Assembly: GCA_963735065.1 (NCBI GenBank)
Contig: CAVTJL010000008.1
Location: forward strand, 127,510 to 191,509
Origin: CAVTJL01 sp963735065
GTDB lineage: Bacteria; Pseudomonadota; Alphaproteobacteria; Geminicoccales; Geminicoccaceae
Direction: 5' to 3'
DNA: 64,000 nt
The position numbers and the translations under genes are program-made. Below, piece by piece: positions 1-8,821 of the stretch. The notes under the pieces are model-generated. The model was not told the origin of the DNA. It saw only the letters and a program-made list of their open reading frames with translations, and did not search any database. Position 1 is the stretch's first letter, and the number at the start of each line of letters is the position of its first letter.

Positions 1-516
1 ACGGAGGAAAACATCGCGCTGCCGCTCGAGGGCCGGCTTCCCGCGGCCCAGCGCCGCGAGCGCATCGAGGAGGCGCTGCGCACCATCGGCCTCGCCGACT
101 TCCGCCACGCCTACCCGCGGCAGCTCTCGGGCGGCATGCGCCAGCGGGTCGGCATCGCCCGGGCGCTGGCCGTGCGTCCGGCCGTTCTGCTCCTCGACGA
201 GCCGCTCTCGGCCCTCGACGCCCAGACACGCGAGCTGCTGATCGAGGAGCTGGCCGCCATCTGGGCCGGCGCCCGCACGACGGCCGTCTGGGTCACCCAC
301 AATCTCGAGGAGGCCCTGCGGCTGGCAGACCGGATCTGCGTCCTCTCGCGTCGCCCGGCCCGCATCAAGGCGATGCTGCCCGTGCCCCTGCCGCGCGCCG
401 AGCGGGGTGAGGCCCGCCATGCGCTGGCGATGCGCGAGCTGCAGGACCGCCTCTGGTCGCTGATCGCGGCCGAGGTGCGGGCGGCCGATCGCGAGATCGG
501 CGCCGGGCCGGGCTAG
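1..516 (+). CDS. ABC transporter ATP-binding protein, nitrate/sulfonate/taurine type (5' end missing)
   Basis: C-terminal part of an importer ATPase that powers uptake of a small oxyanion or sulfonate-like solute. The frame is open from the first base, so the start and the Walker A motif lie outside the window. Visible, counted from the edge: the signature LSGGM (42-46), Walker B with LLLDEP (about 63-68), the D-loop SALD, and the switch histidine in VTHNLEEA (H100). The gene ends 12 bases before the permease that follows on the same strand, which fits an SsuBC/TauBC/NrtBC-like operon. The substrate-binding protein must lie to the left. Family assignment is good; the substrate cannot be read from this fragment. 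Confidence 0.9.
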   Translation, partial: TEENIALPLEGRLPAAQRRERIEEALRTIGLADFRHAYPRQLSGGMRQRVGIARALAVRPAVLLLDEPLSALDAQTRELLIEELAAIWAGARTTAVWVTHNLEEALRLADRICVLSRRPARIKAMLPVPLPRAERGEARHALAMRELQDRLWSLIAAEVRAADREIGAGPG

Positions 517-528
517 GGGAGGGCGGCG

Positions 529-1329
529 ATGGCGGGCGCGCGCGGCCACAGCGAGGAGGTAGCCTTCCGCGGCGGGGGCTTCGCGCCACGCACGCTCCGG
601 CATGTGGGCCCGCTCACCCTGATCGGGCTCTTGATCGTCTGGCAGGCGGTCTCGTCCGCGGGACTCGTCAGCGACCTGACGCTCCCGAGCCCCCTGGAGA
701 TCGCCTACGCCTTGGTCGATCTGGCGCGCTCGGGCGATCTCCTGATCGACATCCAGGTGAGCCTCCGCCGGCTCCTGATCGGCTGGTCGCTGGGTGCTGC
801 CGCCGGCATCGTGGCAGGCCTCGCGATCGGCATCTCGAGCATCGCCCGGTCGGTCGGCATCCCCGTGATCGCAGCGCTCTTCCCGATCCCCAAGATCGCG
901 ATGCTGCCGCTCTTCATCCTCTGGTTCGGCATCGGCGAGCCCTCGAAGGTGGCGACGATAGCGCTGGGCGCCTTCTTCCCCACCGCCATCAACGCCTATG
1001 CCGGCGTCGACGCGGTCCCGCGCACGCTCGTCCGCATGGCCCAGAGCTTCGGCCTCGGCCCGCTCGCCATCATCCGCAAGATCGTGCTGCCCGGCGCCTT
1101 TCCGGGCATCCTGGCCGGCGTGCGCATCTCGACCTCGATCAGCCTCGTGCTGCTGGTCGCGGCCGAGATGATCGGCGCCGAGCACGGCGTCGGCGCCATG
1201 ATCCTCCAGGCCGGCAACCTGATGCGCACCGACCGGCTGATGGCGGGCGTCGTCCTGCTGTCGCTCTTCGGCCTCGGCGTCAGCTGGCTCGTCTCGCTCC
1301 TCGAGCGTCGCGTCGCCCGCTGGCGCTGA
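529..1329 (+). CDS. ABC transporter permease, SsuC/TauC-like
   Basis: Inner-membrane permease of the importer whose ATPase ends just upstream. The 266 residues match the usual length of this family. About six hydrophobic segments are visible. The cytoplasmic EAA-type loop that docks onto the ATPase spans roughly residues 145-195 and includes RMAQSFGLGPLAIIRKIVLP. The ATG follows a GGGGAGGG ribosome-binding site. The substrate is unknown (nitrate, taurine, alkanesulfonate and pyrimidine precursors are all possible for the family). The gene ends facing the next gene, with a strong hairpin between them. Confidence 0.9.
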   Translation: MAGARGHSEEVAFRGGGFAPRTLRHVGPLTLIGLLIVWQAVSSAGLVSDLTLPSPLEIAYALVDLARSGDLLIDIQVSLRRLLIGWSLGAAAGIVAGLAIGISSIARSVGIPVIAALFPIPKIAMLPLFILWFGIGEPSKVATIALGAFFPTAINAYAGVDAVPRTLVRMAQSFGLGPLAIIRKIVLPGAFPGILAGVRISTSISLVLLVAAEMIGAEHGVGAMILQAGNLMRTDRLMAGVVLLSLFGLGVSWLVSLLERRVARWR

Positions 1330-1330
1330 C

Positions 1331-1355
1331 GGCGCGCCCGGCGGGCGGGCGCGCC
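1331..1355. terminator. GC-rich hairpin between convergent genes
   Basis: A perfect 10-bp stem (GGCGCGCCCG / CGGGCGCGCC) with a 5-base loop fills the gap between the converging permease and oxidoreductase genes. There is no T-run on either side, so it is at best a bidirectional pausing or Rho-assisted terminator. Confidence 0.5.
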
Positions 1356-1361
1356 TCGTCG

Positions 1362-3728
1362 CTACTCGGCAGCCTTGGCCGTCTGCGCCGCGGCGATCGC
1401 CTGCCAGACGCGCTCGGGCGTCGCCGGCATGTCGAGCGCGGTCACGCCCAAGGGTGAAAGCGCGTCGATGATGGCGTTGATCATCGTCGGCAGCGAGCCG
1501 GCACAGCCGGCCTCGCCGCAGCCCTTGGCGCCCAGCGGGTTGGTCGTCGCGGGCTCGGGCCTGAAGCCGATGTCGAAGGCACCGAGGTCGCCGGCACGCG
1601 GCAGCGAGTAGTCCATGAACGAGCCGGAGAGCAGCTGCCCGCCCTCGTCGTAGACCGTCTGCTCGAGCAGGGCCTGGCCGATGCCCTGGACGACCCCGCC
1701 ATGCACCTGCCCCTCGACCAGGAGCGGGTTGACGATGGTGCCGAAGTCGTTGACCGCGCTGTAGCGGTCGATCCTGACGATGCCGGTCGTGGGATCGACC
1801 TCGACCTCCGCCACATGGCAGCCGTTCGGGAAGGCCGAGGGCGGCGTGTCGATGACGAGGGCCGCATCCAGCCCCGCCGGCACCCCCTCGGGCGGTGCTC
1901 CCATGGTGCGCACCCTGGCGGCGAGCTCCATGATCCCGATCGACCGGTCGGTGCCGGCAACGGTGAAGTTGCCGGCCTCGAAGACGATGTCCTGCGTCGC
2001 CGCCTCGAGGATATGGCCGGCCAGCGCCTTGCCCTGCGTCTCGACCTGCTCCGCCGCCTGAAGGATCGCGGCACCGCTCATCATGATCGAGCGCGACCCG
2101 CCCGTGCCGCCGCCGGCCAGCAGCTGGTCGCTGTCCTTCTGCAGGAGGTCGATGAGCTCGAAGGGGATGCCGAGGCGCTGGCTCAGCACCTGGGCGAACG
2201 GCGTGGCGTGGCCCTGGCCGTAGTCGAGCGTGCCGGTGACGATCGTGACGCGCCCGTCGGGCTCGAAGCGGACGCCGCCCATCTCCTTGCCGGCGCCGGC
2301 CGTGACCTCGAGATAGTAGGTGACGCCGACGCCGCGGTAGAGGCCCTTGGCGGCGCTCTCGCGCTTGCGGGCCGCGAGGCCGGCATAGTCGGCGCGCTCG
2401 AGCGCTGCATCGAGCAGGGCCCGGAAATCGCCGCTGTCGTAGGTCAGGCCGGAGGCGGCCTTCCAGGGCAGCTCGTCCTTGCAGACGAGGTTGCGGCGGC
2501 GCAGCTCGGCCGCGTCGATCCCCAGCTCCCGGGCCGCGCTGTCGATCAGCCGCTCCATGATGTAGACGCCCTCGGGCCTGCCGGCGCCGCGGTAGGCGCC
2601 GGTCGGCACCGTGTTCGTGAAGGCGCAGCGGGTGCGGACGTAGAGGGCGCCGGTGCGGTAGGCGCCCGGCGTGTTGCGCTGGATGTTCAAGGTGGGGATC
2701 ATCGGCCCCACATGCGTCAGCCAGGCACCCATATTGCCGATGCCGTCCACGCGGACGGCGAGGAACTTGCCGTCGGCATCGAGCGCCAGCTCGCCGTCGA
2801 AGATGGCGTCCCGGCCATGCTGATCGGAAAGGAAGCTCTGGCTGCGCTCGTCGTTCCAGCGCACCGGCCGGCCCAGCTCGCGGGCGGCGTGGAGAATGCC
2901 CACATATTCGGGATAGACCGGCGCCTTCATGCCGAAGGAGCCGCCGACGTCGTAGGTCAGGACGTGGACGGTCTCGGGCGCCACGTTCAGCACCTCGGCG
3001 AGCGAGCCGCGCAGCCCCATCACACCCTGGCAGCCGACATGCAGCGTGTAGCGGCCGGTCTCGGCATCGTGCTGGGCGGTCGCGGCACGCGGCTCCATGG
3101 CGGCGACGACGACGCGGCTGCTGACGGCGCGCACCCGCGTGACGTGCGCGGCGCCGGCGAACAGGCGGTCGACCTCGGCCTTGTCGCCGGCACCCCAATC
3201 GAGACAGATGTTGCCGGGCGCCTCGTCGTGGAGCTGCGGCGCGCCCTCGGCCAGGGCCGCCTCGGGATCGATGATCGCCGGCAGGGAGTCGATGTCGACC
3301 TCGATCGCATCGGCCGCGTCCTTCGCCTGGGCCAGGCTCTGGGCGATCACGATGGCGAGCGGCTCGCCCACATGGCGGACCCGGTCGGTGGCAAAGGCGT
3401 AGCGGGGCGGAACGATCAGCGGCGAGCCGTCGCGGCTCTTGAGCGGCATGGCACAGCCGAGGATGCCGTAGCCCGCGGCCTTGAGGTCGGCGCCCGTGTA
3501 GACGGCGACGACGCCCGGCATGCCCCGGGCCTCCTCGACGTCGAGACGGTTGACGATGCCATGGCCCACGTCCGATCGCCGCACCCAGGCGACGAGTGCC
3601 TGATCCGTGGCGAGATCGTCGGCATAACGGCCGTGTCCCTGGACGAGGCGCGGGTCCTCCTTGCGCGGCACTGGCTGACCGACGCCGAACTTGACGAACT
3701 CGAGGCCCGTGGTTGCAAGGTCGCTCAT
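1362..3728 (-). CDS. Xanthine dehydrogenase/CoxL-family molybdopterin-binding subunit
   Basis: Large catalytic subunit of a molybdenum hydroxylase (788 residues, family-typical). Such subunits hold the molybdopterin-cytosine dinucleotide cofactor and hydroxylate aromatic heterocycles, aldehydes or CO. Visible: the N-terminal GQPVPRKEDPRLVQGHGRY block (17-35), the cofactor loop VGGSFGMK (261-268), AYRGAGRPE in place of the CO-dehydrogenase AYRxxxR/C signature, and the base GCGEAG with E739 near the C-terminus. I chose the ATG in front of SDLATTGLEFV because homology begins there; the frame stays open 60 codons further upstream with nothing recognisable. No FAD (CoxM) or 2Fe-2S (CoxS) subunit gene is adjacent, which is unusual. 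The variant loop argues against true CO dehydrogenase. Substrate unknown. Confidence 0.88.
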   Translation of the reverse strand: MSDLATTGLEFVKFGVGQPVPRKEDPRLVQGHGRYADDLATDQALVAWVRRSDVGHGIVNRLDVEEARGMPGVVAVYTGADLKAAGYGILGCAMPLKSRDGSPLIVPPRYAFATDRVRHVGEPLAIVIAQSLAQAKDAADAIEVDIDSLPAIIDPEAALAEGAPQLHDEAPGNICLDWGAGDKAEVDRLFAGAAHVTRVRAVSSRVVVAAMEPRAATAQHDAETGRYTLHVGCQGVMGLRGSLAEVLNVAPETVHVLTYDVGGSFGMKAPVYPEYVGILHAARELGRPVRWNDERSQSFLSDQHGRDAIFDGELALDADGKFLAVRVDGIGNMGAWLTHVGPMIPTLNIQRNTPGAYRTGALYVRTRCAFTNTVPTGAYRGAGRPEGVYIMERLIDSAARELGIDAAELRRRNLVCKDELPWKAASGLTYDSGDFRALLDAALERADYAGLAARKRESAAKGLYRGVGVTYYLEVTAGAGKEMGGVRFEPDGRVTIVTGTLDYGQGHATPFAQVLSQRLGIPFELIDLLQKDSDQLLAGGGTGGSRSIMMSGAAILQAAEQVETQGKALAGHILEAATQDIVFEAGNFTVAGTDRSIGIMELAARVRTMGAPPEGVPAGLDAALVIDTPPSAFPNGCHVAEVEVDPTTGIVRIDRYSAVNDFGTIVNPLLVEGQVHGGVVQGIGQALLEQTVYDEGGQLLSGSFMDYSLPRAGDLGAFDIGFRPEPATTNPLGAKGCGEAGCAGSLPTMINAIIDALSPLGVTALDMPATPERVWQAIAAAQTAKAAE

Positions 3729-3816
3729 TCTACGTCTGCTCCCGACCGGCGATGCCCGGGCTCTTATGCAGAACGCGGGCCGTCTGGCGAAGGGCCCAGG
3801 TGGGATGCCGCCCTGC

Positions 3817-3856
3817 AAAAAAAGAGACGGCCCGGAGAGCCTTGCCCTCCGGGCCG
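3817..3856 (-). terminator. Intrinsic terminator/attenuator-like hairpin in the leader of the oxidoreductase gene
   Basis: On the minus strand a perfect 10-bp stem (CGGCCCGGAG / CTCCGGGCCG, 9-base loop) is followed within five bases by seven consecutive U. It sits about 90-130 bases before the start codon of the molybdopterin-binding subunit and points towards it. The neighbour on the other side is on the plus strand, so no minus-strand gene ends here. It therefore looks like a leader attenuator or the end of a small RNA. The 355-base gap from 3729 to 4083 holds nothing else I can name apart from a CCTT-CGGG-AAGG mini-hairpin just before this one. Confidence 0.6.
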
Positions 3857-4083
3857 AAATTGCCGCAACCTTCCCGAAGGACAGGCCGCAGCGCTCGGGC
3901 CAAACCACAAGTCCCGCCGGATCCGCTAGAGGCCGTCACCGGCTGAACGCGTGCGAACCGCAGCAAGCTCCGTGCCAACAGCCGGCTTGCGGGGCTTCGC
4001 GGCCTCGCGGGGGCTGAATCGGTCGGCCACTGCCTAAGGGCTGGGCACGTGCCGCAGGACTGCGCATTGGCGGGTGGGACAGG

Positions 4084-5304
4084 ATGAGCGATCGAGCGGA
4101 ACGGATGGACGTGGTCGTCGTGGGCGGTGGGCCCACCGGTCTGGCCTTGGCCTGCGCCCTCGGCAGCGCTGGATTGTCGGTGCTGCTCGTCGAGCGCCGG
4201 CCCCTGGCCGAGCTGATCGAGCCGCACATGGACGGCCGCGTCACCGCCGTGGCGCGCGGCTCGAAGCTCCTCCTGGAGGGGATCGGCGTCTGGCCGGGCT
4301 GCGTCGGCGAGGCCGAGCCGATCCTCGAGATCGTCGTCGGCGAGGGCGGCTCGCCGGTGAAGGTGCGCTACGACCACCGGGCGATCGACGAGGAGCCGCT
4401 GGGCTGGATCGTCGAGAACCGCGTGCTGCGCCAGGCGCTGACGGCAAGGCTGGCGGAGCTGCCGAGCGTCCGGGTGGCAGCGCCCGGCGAGATCGTCCGT
4501 CTCGAGCGCGGCACGTCCATGGCCACGGTCGAGCTGGCCGATGGCACGACCGTCCAGGCGGCGCTCGTCGCTGCCGCGGAGGGGCGGCGCTCCTCGACCC
4601 GCGAGGCCGCCGGGATCGGCGTGCGCACCTGGAGCTACGGGCAGATCGGGCTCGTCGCCACCTTCTCGCACCCGCTCCCGCATGGCGGCATGGCCATCGA
4701 GCGCTTCTTCCCCGACGGTCCCTTCGCCATGCTGCCGATGACGGAAAGCCGCTCCTCCCTGGTCTGGGCCGCCGCCGAGGAGCTGGCCCGGACGCTGCAG
4801 GCGCTCGACGACGCGGCCTTCGCGGCCGAGGTCCAGGTGCGCCTGGGCGAGCATCTGGGCGACCTCACCCTCGTCGGCCGGCGCTTCGCCTACCCCTTGA
4901 GCCTCGCCTGGGCGGATGCCTACACGGCCCAGCGCCTCGTCCTGGTCGGGGACACGGCGCGCGGCATCCATCCCATCGCCGGGCAGGGGTGGAACCTGGC
5001 GCTGCGCGACGTCGGCGCCGTCGCCGAGACGGTCGTGGACCGCGCTCGCCTGGGCCTCGACCCCGGAGATGCCGTGGCGCTCGAGCGCTACGAGGCGTGG
5101 CGTCGCTTCGACAGCCTCGCCCTCGTGGCGGTCACCGACGGCATCAACCGCCTCTTTGCGAACGACAGCCTGCCCTTGAGGCTGGCGCGCAACCTCGGCC
5201 TCGCGATGGTCGAGCGCACGCCCGTCGCCAAGGGCTTCTTCATGCGCCACGCGATGGGCCTGGTCGGCAATCTTCCGCGCCTGATGCGCGGCCTGCCGCT
5301 CTGA
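4084..5304 (+). CDS. UbiH/UbiF-family FAD-dependent monooxygenase
   Basis: Flavoprotein hydroxylase of the ubiquinone-biosynthesis type (406 residues). It carries the N-terminal dinucleotide fold GGGPTG (14-19) with the acidic end VERRP, and the second FAD signature GDTARGIHPIAGQGWNLALRD beginning at residue 289 (a variant of GDAAHxxHPxAGQGxNxxxxD). Family members add hydroxyls to the ring of the ubiquinone precursor; related enzymes act on other phenolics. The start ATG opens the Rossmann strand within ten residues. Monocistronic, converging on pyruvate kinase. Which ring position it uses cannot be told from sequence. Confidence 0.85.
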   Translation: MSDRAERMDVVVVGGGPTGLALACALGSAGLSVLLVERRPLAELIEPHMDGRVTAVARGSKLLLEGIGVWPGCVGEAEPILEIVVGEGGSPVKVRYDHRAIDEEPLGWIVENRVLRQALTARLAELPSVRVAAPGEIVRLERGTSMATVELADGTTVQAALVAAAEGRRSSTREAAGIGVRTWSYGQIGLVATFSHPLPHGGMAIERFFPDGPFAMLPMTESRSSLVWAAAEELARTLQALDDAAFAAEVQVRLGEHLGDLTLVGRRFAYPLSLAWADAYTAQRLVLVGDTARGIHPIAGQGWNLALRDVGAVAETVVDRARLGLDPGDAVALERYEAWRRFDSLALVAVTDGINRLFANDSLPLRLARNLGLAMVERTPVAKGFFMRHAMGLVGNLPRLMRGLPL

Positions 5305-5333
5305 CGGGGCTGCGGCAGGCCGCCTGACCGCCC

Positions 5334-6749
5334 TCAGGTCACCCAGGCAACCCGGAGAATGTTCGTGGCACCGGGTGTGCCGAAGGGCACGCCCGCCGTG
5401 ATCACGATCGAGCTTCCCGGCTGGGCGAAGCCTTCTGTCTTTGCATAGTGCCGGGCCCGCTGCACCATCTCGTCCAGGTCGTGCGCGTCCTCGCAGTGAA
5501 CCGCATGGATGCCCCACGCGATCGCGAGCTTCCGGGCGGTGACCATGCGCGTGATGAGGCTCAGGATCGGCCGGTCGGGTCGCTCCCTGGCGGCCCGCAG
5601 CGCCGTGGCGCCCGACGTCGTGTAGGTGACGATGACGGCGGCCTTGAGGGTGTGCGCCACCTGGCCGGCGGCGAGCGTGATGGCATCGGCCGAGGTCCCC
5701 AGCGCCTCGGCATGGAAGGCATCGAGATAGGCGCGGTAGAGCCCGTCCTGCTCCACGGTGGTGATGATCTTGTCCATGATCGCCACCGCCTCGACCGGGT
5801 ACTGGCCGGACGCGCTCTCGGCCGAGAGCATGGTGGCGTCGGCGCCGTCATAGACCGCGGTCGCCACGTCCGACGCCTCGGCCCGGGTCGGTGCCGGGCT
5901 CTGCGTCATGCTCTCCAGCATCTGGGTGGCGACGACCACGGGCTTGCCCGCCTCGCGGGCCTTGCGCACCATCCGCTTTTGCAGCCCGGGCACGACCTCG
6001 GGCGGCATCTCCACGCCGAGATCGCCGCGCGCGATCATGATGCCGTCCGAGAGATCGATGATCTCGTCCAGGTACTCGATCGCCGAGGGCTTCTCGATCT
6101 TGGACATGATCGCCGCCCGGCCGGCGACCAGCCGGCGCGCCTCGGCCACGTCGTCCGCCCGCTGGACGAACGACAGCGCCACCCAGTCGAACCCCAGCTC
6201 CAGGCCGAAATTGAGGTCGCGCCGGTCCTTCTCCGTGAGCGACGAGATGCCCAGGACGGCACCCGGCACGTTGACGCCCTTGCGATCCGAGAGGGGCCCG
6301 CCCGCCACCACCACGGTGTCGGCGAAGTCCGGGCCGCAGCGCTCGACCTTGAGGCGGATCTTGCCGTCGTCGAGCAGCAGCTCGTGACCCTCGTCGATGG
6401 CGGCGAAGATCTCGGGGTGCCGCAGCGGCGCCCGCTCGGCCGTGCCGGGCGCGGGGTCGAGGTCGAGGCGGAACGCGGCGCCGCGCTCGAGCTGGACCTT
6501 GCCCTCGGCGAAGGTCCCGACCCGCAGCTTCGGTCCCTGCAGGTCCATGATGAGGCCGATGGGCCGGCCGCACTCCTCCTCGACCTCCCGCACGATCGCG
6601 AACCGTGCGGCGTGGTCCTCGTGGGTGCCGTGGCTGAAGTTGAAACGGAACACGTCGACGCCGGTCTTGACCAGCTGGCTGATGCGCTCCTTCGTTGAGC
6701 TTGCCGGCCCGAGCGTGGCGACGATCTTCGCGCAGCGATTGCGCCGCAT
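5334..6749 (-). CDS. pyk: Pyruvate kinase
   Basis: Final glycolytic step, phosphoenolpyruvate + ADP to pyruvate + ATP, in the cytosol. 471 residues, normal for bacterial enzymes. Landmarks: KIVATLGPAS at the N-terminus, FNFSHGTHEDH with the ATP/PEP-site Asn and Ser, the catalytic-site strand KIEK (217-220), the metal/PEP loop GDLGVE (242-247), and ATQMLESM. I placed the start at MRRNRCAKIV because GGGAGA lies five bases ahead of that ATG; the frame continues 24 codons upstream without homology. It is divergent from the MocR regulator to the right, and the 168-base gap probably carries both promoters. Confidence 0.95.
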   Translation of the reverse strand: MRRNRCAKIVATLGPASSTKERISQLVKTGVDVFRFNFSHGTHEDHAARFAIVREVEEECGRPIGLIMDLQGPKLRVGTFAEGKVQLERGAAFRLDLDPAPGTAERAPLRHPEIFAAIDEGHELLLDDGKIRLKVERCGPDFADTVVVAGGPLSDRKGVNVPGAVLGISSLTEKDRRDLNFGLELGFDWVALSFVQRADDVAEARRLVAGRAAIMSKIEKPSAIEYLDEIIDLSDGIMIARGDLGVEMPPEVVPGLQKRMVRKAREAGKPVVVATQMLESMTQSPAPTRAEASDVATAVYDGADATMLSAESASGQYPVEAVAIMDKIITTVEQDGLYRAYLDAFHAEALGTSADAITLAAGQVAHTLKAAVIVTYTTSGATALRAARERPDRPILSLITRMVTARKLAIAWGIHAVHCEDAHDLDEMVQRARHYAKTEGFAQPGSSIVITAGVPFGTPGATNILRVAWVT

Positions 6750-6917
6750 CGTTCTCCCTTTCCGTTCGATGTCGGATTGCGGCGAGCCCGTGCCATTAGA
6801 CCAATCGCCTGGGGCTGTCATCGGCGACGCCGTGACATGGCGATCTATTTACCGAAGTGGCTGGCCTGGAGGTGCTGATTGCGCTACGAGCACAGGGCCA
6901 TTTATCACGGTACCGTC

Positions 6918-8438
6918 ATGTCCCCCACCAGCTCGCGCCGCCGCCTCGGCCCGATCCACCTCGCCAGCATCGCGCTCGATCCGGCGAGCGACGTCCCGTT
7001 GCACCGCCAGCTCTATTTCGCGATCCGCGAGGCCATCCTGGCCTCCCGCATCCAGCCCGGGACGCGCCTGCCGTCCTCGCGCACGCTGGCCAAGGATCTG
7101 GCCGTGTCGCGCAACACGGTGATGGCGGCTTTCGAGCAGCTTCATGCCGAGGGCTACATCAGCGGGCGCGTGGGCGCCGGCTCCTTCGTCAGCCAGGAGC
7201 TGCCGGAGGACGCGCTCCATGCGCGCGCCGAGCCGGTCGGCGAGCGGCGCGAGCGCGGGCCGGCGCCGGGCCCGTCGCGGCGTGGCCTGGCGCTGGGCGA
7301 GCTGGGCCGCGGCGGCAGCCGGCCGCGGCCTTTCGCCCCAGGCCTGCCCGAGCTCGCGGCGTTTCCTTTCGAGGAATGGTCGAGGCTGCTGGCCAAGCAT
7401 TGGCGCGAGCCGCCGAGGAGCTTCCTGATCGGCAGCGACCCGCTGGGGTGGCGGCCGCTGCGCCAGGCCATCGCCGCCTATCTCGGCGCCGCCAGGGCCG
7501 TCACCTGCGCACCCGAGCAGGTGATCATCGTGAGCGGCGCCCAGCAGGCGCTCGACCTCACGGCACGCGTCCTGATCGATCCGGACGACACCGTGTGGAC
7601 CGAGAATCCGGGCTATCCCGGGCTGCGCGGCGCGCTGATCGCCGGCGGTGCCCGGCTCATCCCGGTCCCGGTCGATGCCGAGGGCCTCTCGGTCGCCGCC
7701 GGCCGCGAGCTGGCGCCCCGGGCGCGGATGGCCTGCGTCTCGCCTTCGCATCAATACCCGCTGGGCGTCACGATGAGCCTCGCCCGCCGGCTCGAGCTGC
7801 TCGAATGGGCGCGCTCGGCCGACGCCTTCGTGCTCGAGGACGACTATGACAGCGAGTACCGCTACACGGGCCGGCCGCTCGCCGCCCTGCAGGGGCTCGA
7901 TGCCGACGGCCGGGTCGTCTATGTCGGCACGATGAGCAAGGTGATGTTTCCGGGCCTGAGGCTGGGCTACATGGTCGTCCCGGCCCATCTCGTCGATGCC
8001 TTCATGGCGGTGCGCCGCATCACCGACACCCATCCGCCGATGATCGCCCAGCCCGCCCTGGCCGAGTTCGTGGCGGCCGGCCATCTGGCCCAGCACATCC
8101 GCCGCATGCGCTCGCTCTACGCCGAGCGCCAGCGCCTTTTCCTCGACAAGGCGCAGGATATCCTGGGCCCGCTCCTCGACCTCTCGCCTTCGGAGACCGG
8201 CATGCATCTCGTGGGCTTCCTGCAGCCCGGCACCGACGACCGTGCGGTGAGCCAGGCGGCGCGCGAGCGCGGCATCGAGGCCCCGCCGCTCTCCGGCTTC
8301 TACGTCGCCGAGGCGCCGCGGCCGGGCCTGCTGCTCGGCTACACGGGCATCACCGAGGGCGAGGTCGACCGCGGCCTCAAGGGTCTGGCCGACGCGGTCC
8401 GCAGCGTCGCCGCCACGACCGTGGTCGCCGCCAAATGA
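6918..8438 (+). CDS. MocR/PdxR-type transcriptional regulator (GntR HTH + aminotransferase-like domain)
   Basis: DNA-binding regulator with a GntR winged helix (about 20-90, PLHRQLYFAIREAIL then SRTLAKDLAVSRNTV) fused to a fold-type I aminotransferase domain (about 130-500). The PLP lysine is K341 in GTMSKVMFPGLRLGY. The family senses pyridoxal phosphate or an amino acid through that domain. Two starts are possible: an in-frame TTG at 6879 preceded by GGAGG at good spacing, or this ATG 13 codons later, which fits the family N-terminus better. The following VOC gene overlaps the stop by four bases (ATGA), so the two are translationally coupled. Likely targets are the divergent pyk region or the downstream genes, by inference only. 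Confidence 0.88.
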   Translation: MSPTSSRRRLGPIHLASIALDPASDVPLHRQLYFAIREAILASRIQPGTRLPSSRTLAKDLAVSRNTVMAAFEQLHAEGYISGRVGAGSFVSQELPEDALHARAEPVGERRERGPAPGPSRRGLALGELGRGGSRPRPFAPGLPELAAFPFEEWSRLLAKHWREPPRSFLIGSDPLGWRPLRQAIAAYLGAARAVTCAPEQVIIVSGAQQALDLTARVLIDPDDTVWTENPGYPGLRGALIAGGARLIPVPVDAEGLSVAAGRELAPRARMACVSPSHQYPLGVTMSLARRLELLEWARSADAFVLEDDYDSEYRYTGRPLAALQGLDADGRVVYVGTMSKVMFPGLRLGYMVVPAHLVDAFMAVRRITDTHPPMIAQPALAEFVAAGHLAQHIRRMRSLYAERQRLFLDKAQDILGPLLDLSPSETGMHLVGFLQPGTDDRAVSQAARERGIEAPPLSGFYVAEAPRPGLLLGYTGITEGEVDRGLKGLADAVRSVAATTVVAAK

Positions 8439-8821
8439 GCCCGACGCTCCTGGGCCTGCACCACGTCCAGCTCGCCATGCCGGAGGGCGAGGAGGCGGCA
8501 GGGCGCGCCTTCTATGGCGAGCTTTTGGGCCTGCCCGAGACGCCGAAGCCGCCGGCCCTGGCGGCGCGCGGCGGCCTCTGGTTCGAGCGGGGCGAGCTCA
8601 GGCTCCATCTGGGCGTGGAAAAGCCGTTCCGCCCGGCCCAGAAGGCCCATCCGGCCCTGCTGGTCGACGATCTGGCAGCGCTGCGCACACGGCTCGAGGC
8701 CGCGGGCGTGCCGGTCAGGGAGGACCAGCCGCTCGAGGGCTTCGTGCGCTGCTACGCCACCGACCCGTTCGGCAACCGCCTCGAGCTGATGCAACGCCTG
8801 GCGCCGGAGCCCGGCCGATGA
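8435..8821 (+). CDS. VOC-superfamily (glyoxalase/bleomycin-resistance-like) protein
   Basis: Small 128-residue vicinal-oxygen-chelate protein. It has the family pattern: GLHHVQLAMPEGEE at the N-terminus (first metal-ligand strand), a central RLHLGV strand, and DPFGNRLELM at the C-terminus supplying the glutamate ligand. It overlaps the regulator upstream and the substrate-binding protein downstream by four bases each (ATGA), so all three are co-translated. Substrate unknown; single-domain VOC proteins of this sort include dioxygenase-like and isomerase-like enzymes. Confidence 0.8.
   Translation: MSPTLLGLHHVQLAMPEGEEAAGRAFYGELLGLPETPKPPALAARGGLWFERGELRLHLGVEKPFRPAQKAHPALLVDDLAALRTRLEAAGVPVREDQPLEGFVRCYATDPFGNRLELMQRLAPEPGR

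Noticed and set aside
1701..3929. Plus-strand open frame of 742 codons opposite the molybdopterin subunit
   Set aside because: Low-complexity antisense frame; the minus-strand frame has clear family motifs.
5305..5333. Terminator between the FAD monooxygenase and pyruvate kinase
   Set aside because: Only a 4-bp stem (GCGG-CAGG-CCGC) and no T-run; too weak to call.
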